DNA of 16,243 nt, taken from contig JBPYFK010000169.1 of the NCBI GenBank assembly GCA_051984675.1, forward strand, positions 1 through 16,243, read 5' to 3'. The notes below the pieces were generated by a model, which was not told the DNA's origin, did not search any database, and saw only the letters and a list, made by a program, of their open reading frames with translations. The stretch comes from JBPYFK01 sp051984675. GTDB lineage: Bacteria > Actinomycetota > Actinomycetes > Mycobacteriales > Pseudonocardiaceae. The translations under genes and the position numbers were made by a program. Positions 14,732 through 16,243 of this stretch are shown here, in pieces. Position 1 is the first letter of the stretch, and each line of letters begins with the position of its first letter.

Positions 14732-15931
14732 TCAGTGGAGTTCGGCATCGACGGGCTCGGCTGGTTCCAGCTTGGTTGGTGGAGTACTGACGTGCGGGCG
14801 GGTCCGGGCGGCGATCACGAGGGCCAGCAGGGCCACGGCGCTGGCGGCGGCGAAAGCAGCACGGAATCCGGCCGGGGCAACGAGCGCGCCGGCAAGCGGA
14901 CCGGCGATCATGATCCCAAGGTCCCAGAACGAGGTCATGACACCGACCGAGGTTCCTGGGCGCAGAGGACCGGTGCGCTGCAGCGTCATCCACACAGTGG
15001 CGGGATACATCAGGGACACGCCGATGCCGGCCAGGAAGGTTCCGGCGAGGGCTCCCGCAGTGGTGGGCACGGTCGCGATCACGCCGAGCCCGGCTGTCTC
15101 CACCCCGAGCGTGGCGGCAGCAACCCGGCGCCCGCCGAGACGGTCGACGGCAGGGCTGCCGACCAACCGGGTGCCCAGGAACCCGAGTGCGAACAGTGCG
15201 AGCGCGATGTTCGCTCCGCCGAGCGCCTGCTGCGCGAGATACAGCACGATCAGCGCGGTGATGCTGCCGTAGCCGTAGGCCGACAGGCCGAACACGAGGC
15301 CTGGACGCACCGCGCCCGCCGGGACGAGCCGGTTCTGCGTGTCGCCCTGGGGTGCCGGTGCCGGGCGGCCGTGCTTCGGCGTAGTCAACACCAGCACGGC
15401 GGCGGCGATGCCGAACACGACCACGGACTGCCAAACCGCCTGGGCGCCGCGCAACTGCTGGACAGTGGCCGCGACGAGCGGGCCGAGGGCCAGCCCGCCC
15501 CACATCGACAGCCCGAACCAGCCCGCGACCCGGCCACGTCGGTCGGCGCTGGCGCTGGCCAGAACCCACGGCAGTGCCGCCGAGAACAGCGCCCCTTCAC
15601 CGGCGCCCATGACCACGCGGGAGAGGAGGATCAGGCCGGTGTTCGGCGCCCACCAGGGCCCGAGACCACCCAGCGCGGTGAGCACTCCGCCGAGCGCGAC
15701 CACGGGCCGTGCGCCGCCGTTGTCGGCACGCCGGCCGGCGAACGGGCGAGTGCAGGCGGTGGCGGCGAAGGCCACACCGACCGCGAGGCCCGCCACAGCA
15801 GTGCCGTAGTGGAACTGGTGCACGATAAACGAGGGCAGCGTTTGCAGGGTCGCCCCCAGAGCCAGATACCCGCAGAGAACAGCCAGCCACAAACGCACAA
15901 CCGGAGGGCTAGCAGAAGGATGGAGACTCAA
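14732..15931 (-). CDS. MFS transporter, probable exporter
   Basis: About 399 residues if the TTG at 15931 is used. GTG 15898, eleven codons in, just before the first membrane helix (VRLWLAVLCGYLALGATL), is an alternative; neither has a clear ribosome binding site. About 12 hydrophobic segments are seen, with landmarks FAGRRADNGGARPVVALGG after helix 2, LSRVVMGAGEGALFSAALPWV, RRGRVAGWFGLSMWGGLALGPL, and VDRLGGRRVAAATLGVE in the second half. This resembles the drug/metabolite efflux part of the superfamily. A strong palindrome sits just upstream. It is probably transcribed apart from the FMN reductase, since a leader peptide and a possible new promoter lie between them. Substrate unknown. Confidence 0.88.
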   Translation of the reverse strand: MSLHPSASPPVVRLWLAVLCGYLALGATLQTLPSFIVHQFHYGTAVAGLAVGVAFAATACTRPFAGRRADNGGARPVVALGGVLTALGGLGPWWAPNTGLILLSRVVMGAGEGALFSAALPWVLASASADRRGRVAGWFGLSMWGGLALGPLVAATVQQLRGAQAVWQSVVVFGIAAAVLVLTTPKHGRPAPAPQGDTQNRLVPAGAVRPGLVFGLSAYGYGSITALIVLYLAQQALGGANIALALFALGFLGTRLVGSPAVDRLGGRRVAAATLGVETAGLGVIATVPTTAGALAGTFLAGIGVSLMYPATVWMTLQRTGPLRPGTSVGVMTSFWDLGIMIAGPLAGALVAPAGFRAAFAAASAVALLALVIAARTRPHVSTPPTKLEPAEPVDAELH

Positions 15932-15948
15932 GATAACGCATAGATAAA

Positions 15949-15963
15949 ACAGTACGGTACTGT
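15949..15963. promoter_or_regulatory. 15-base palindromic operator upstream of the MFS gene
   Basis: ACAGTAC-G-GTACTGT: seven-base perfect arms around one centre base, 17 bases before the MFS start and beside an AT-rich TATCTA stretch that could be its -10 region. Size and position suit a TetR- or MarR-type repressor controlling an exporter. No such regulator is visible within the window. Confidence 0.6.
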
Positions 15964-16243
15964 CTCATACCACGGCATGATGATCGACTGTGCTACTGCG
16001 ACTGGCCTTGCCCTTGCCGATATCATTCGAGGTCGCCGTAGTACTGGGAAAAATCGGGCGGATATGGCTGAGTAGGCTCCTGAGCTGGGGATCTTCGGGC
16101 GCTGGCGGGAGGTGCTGGGTGGTCGCTCCGGTGTTCACCGACGAGGAGTTCGAGTCTCACCCACGCGCGCTCCGGCCAGTCGCGCGGTGCTGCCGCCACC
16201 GGTGAGCCCGCCGCGGACGGGTCCGGCGGGACGGAAGAACCGC
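15964..16243. other. unassigned right edge
   Basis: 280 bases to the window end. A 71-codon + strand frame (15990-16205) has no recognisable motif and ends in a CRH-rich tail. I see no tRNA, repeat or confident gene. A gene beginning beyond the edge, perhaps the regulator for the palindrome at 15949-15963, cannot be judged. Confidence 0.4.

Noticed and set aside
14690..15943. 417-codon + strand frame
   Set aside because: Antisense shadow of the MFS gene; low-complexity G/E/R/H composition and no motif.
15990..16205. 71-codon + strand frame, considered as a transposase start (VFTDEEFE)
   Set aside because: The resemblance is limited to a few residues, the frame ends soon after, and no inverted repeat or target duplication was seen.
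1..16243. CRISPR arrays, tRNAs, insertion sequences or prophage genes
   Set aside because: Looked for on both strands; no repeat-spacer pattern, cloverleaf or transposase/integrase was found.

Overview
The window is high-GC DNA with many GTG starts and GTGA start/stop overlaps. It carries HutC/GntR, NosL-like and HEAT domains and short leader peptides of the 'HVDL...C' type. Together these point to an actinomycete chromosome, perhaps of the Pseudonocardiaceae; the family is only a guess. No tRNA, rRNA, CRISPR array or intact mobile element was seen. The theme is acquisition of sulfur from organic compounds.

Left part (1-4752, + strand): a run of luciferase-like (LLM) flavin-dependent monooxygenases. 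The first is cut by the window edge. The second is an NtaA/DszA-type enzyme and the third an MsnO8-like enzyme. The fourth is broken by three single-base frameshifts. Such enzymes use reduced FMN and O2 and commonly cleave C-S or C-N bonds.

Middle part (4760-11705, - strand): a tightly packed operon converging on the LLM genes. In transcription order it holds a GntR/HutC regulator, a 25-residue putative sulfur-type leader peptide, a small two-cluster ferredoxin resembling AprB, a sulfonate-type ABC transporter (lipoprotein with a NosL-like tail, permease, ATPase), and a 902-residue AprA/FrdA-like flavoprotein fused to C-terminal HEAT repeats. The ferredoxin and flavoprotein look like an AprBA-like redox pair bound to a sulfonate-type importer. 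The physiological substrate cannot be read from the sequence.

Right part (12028-15931, - strand): an APC-family permease, an SsuE-like NAD(P)H:FMN reductase and an MFS transporter. The reductase could supply the reduced FMN that the LLM monooxygenases need. The reductase and the APC permease are each preceded by a further cysteine-containing short leader ORF with hairpins downstream. Three leader ORFs in under 4 kb suggest that the locus is tuned by sulfur amino-acid supply through attenuation or translational coupling.

The last ~280 bases (15964-16243) contain nothing I can assign.
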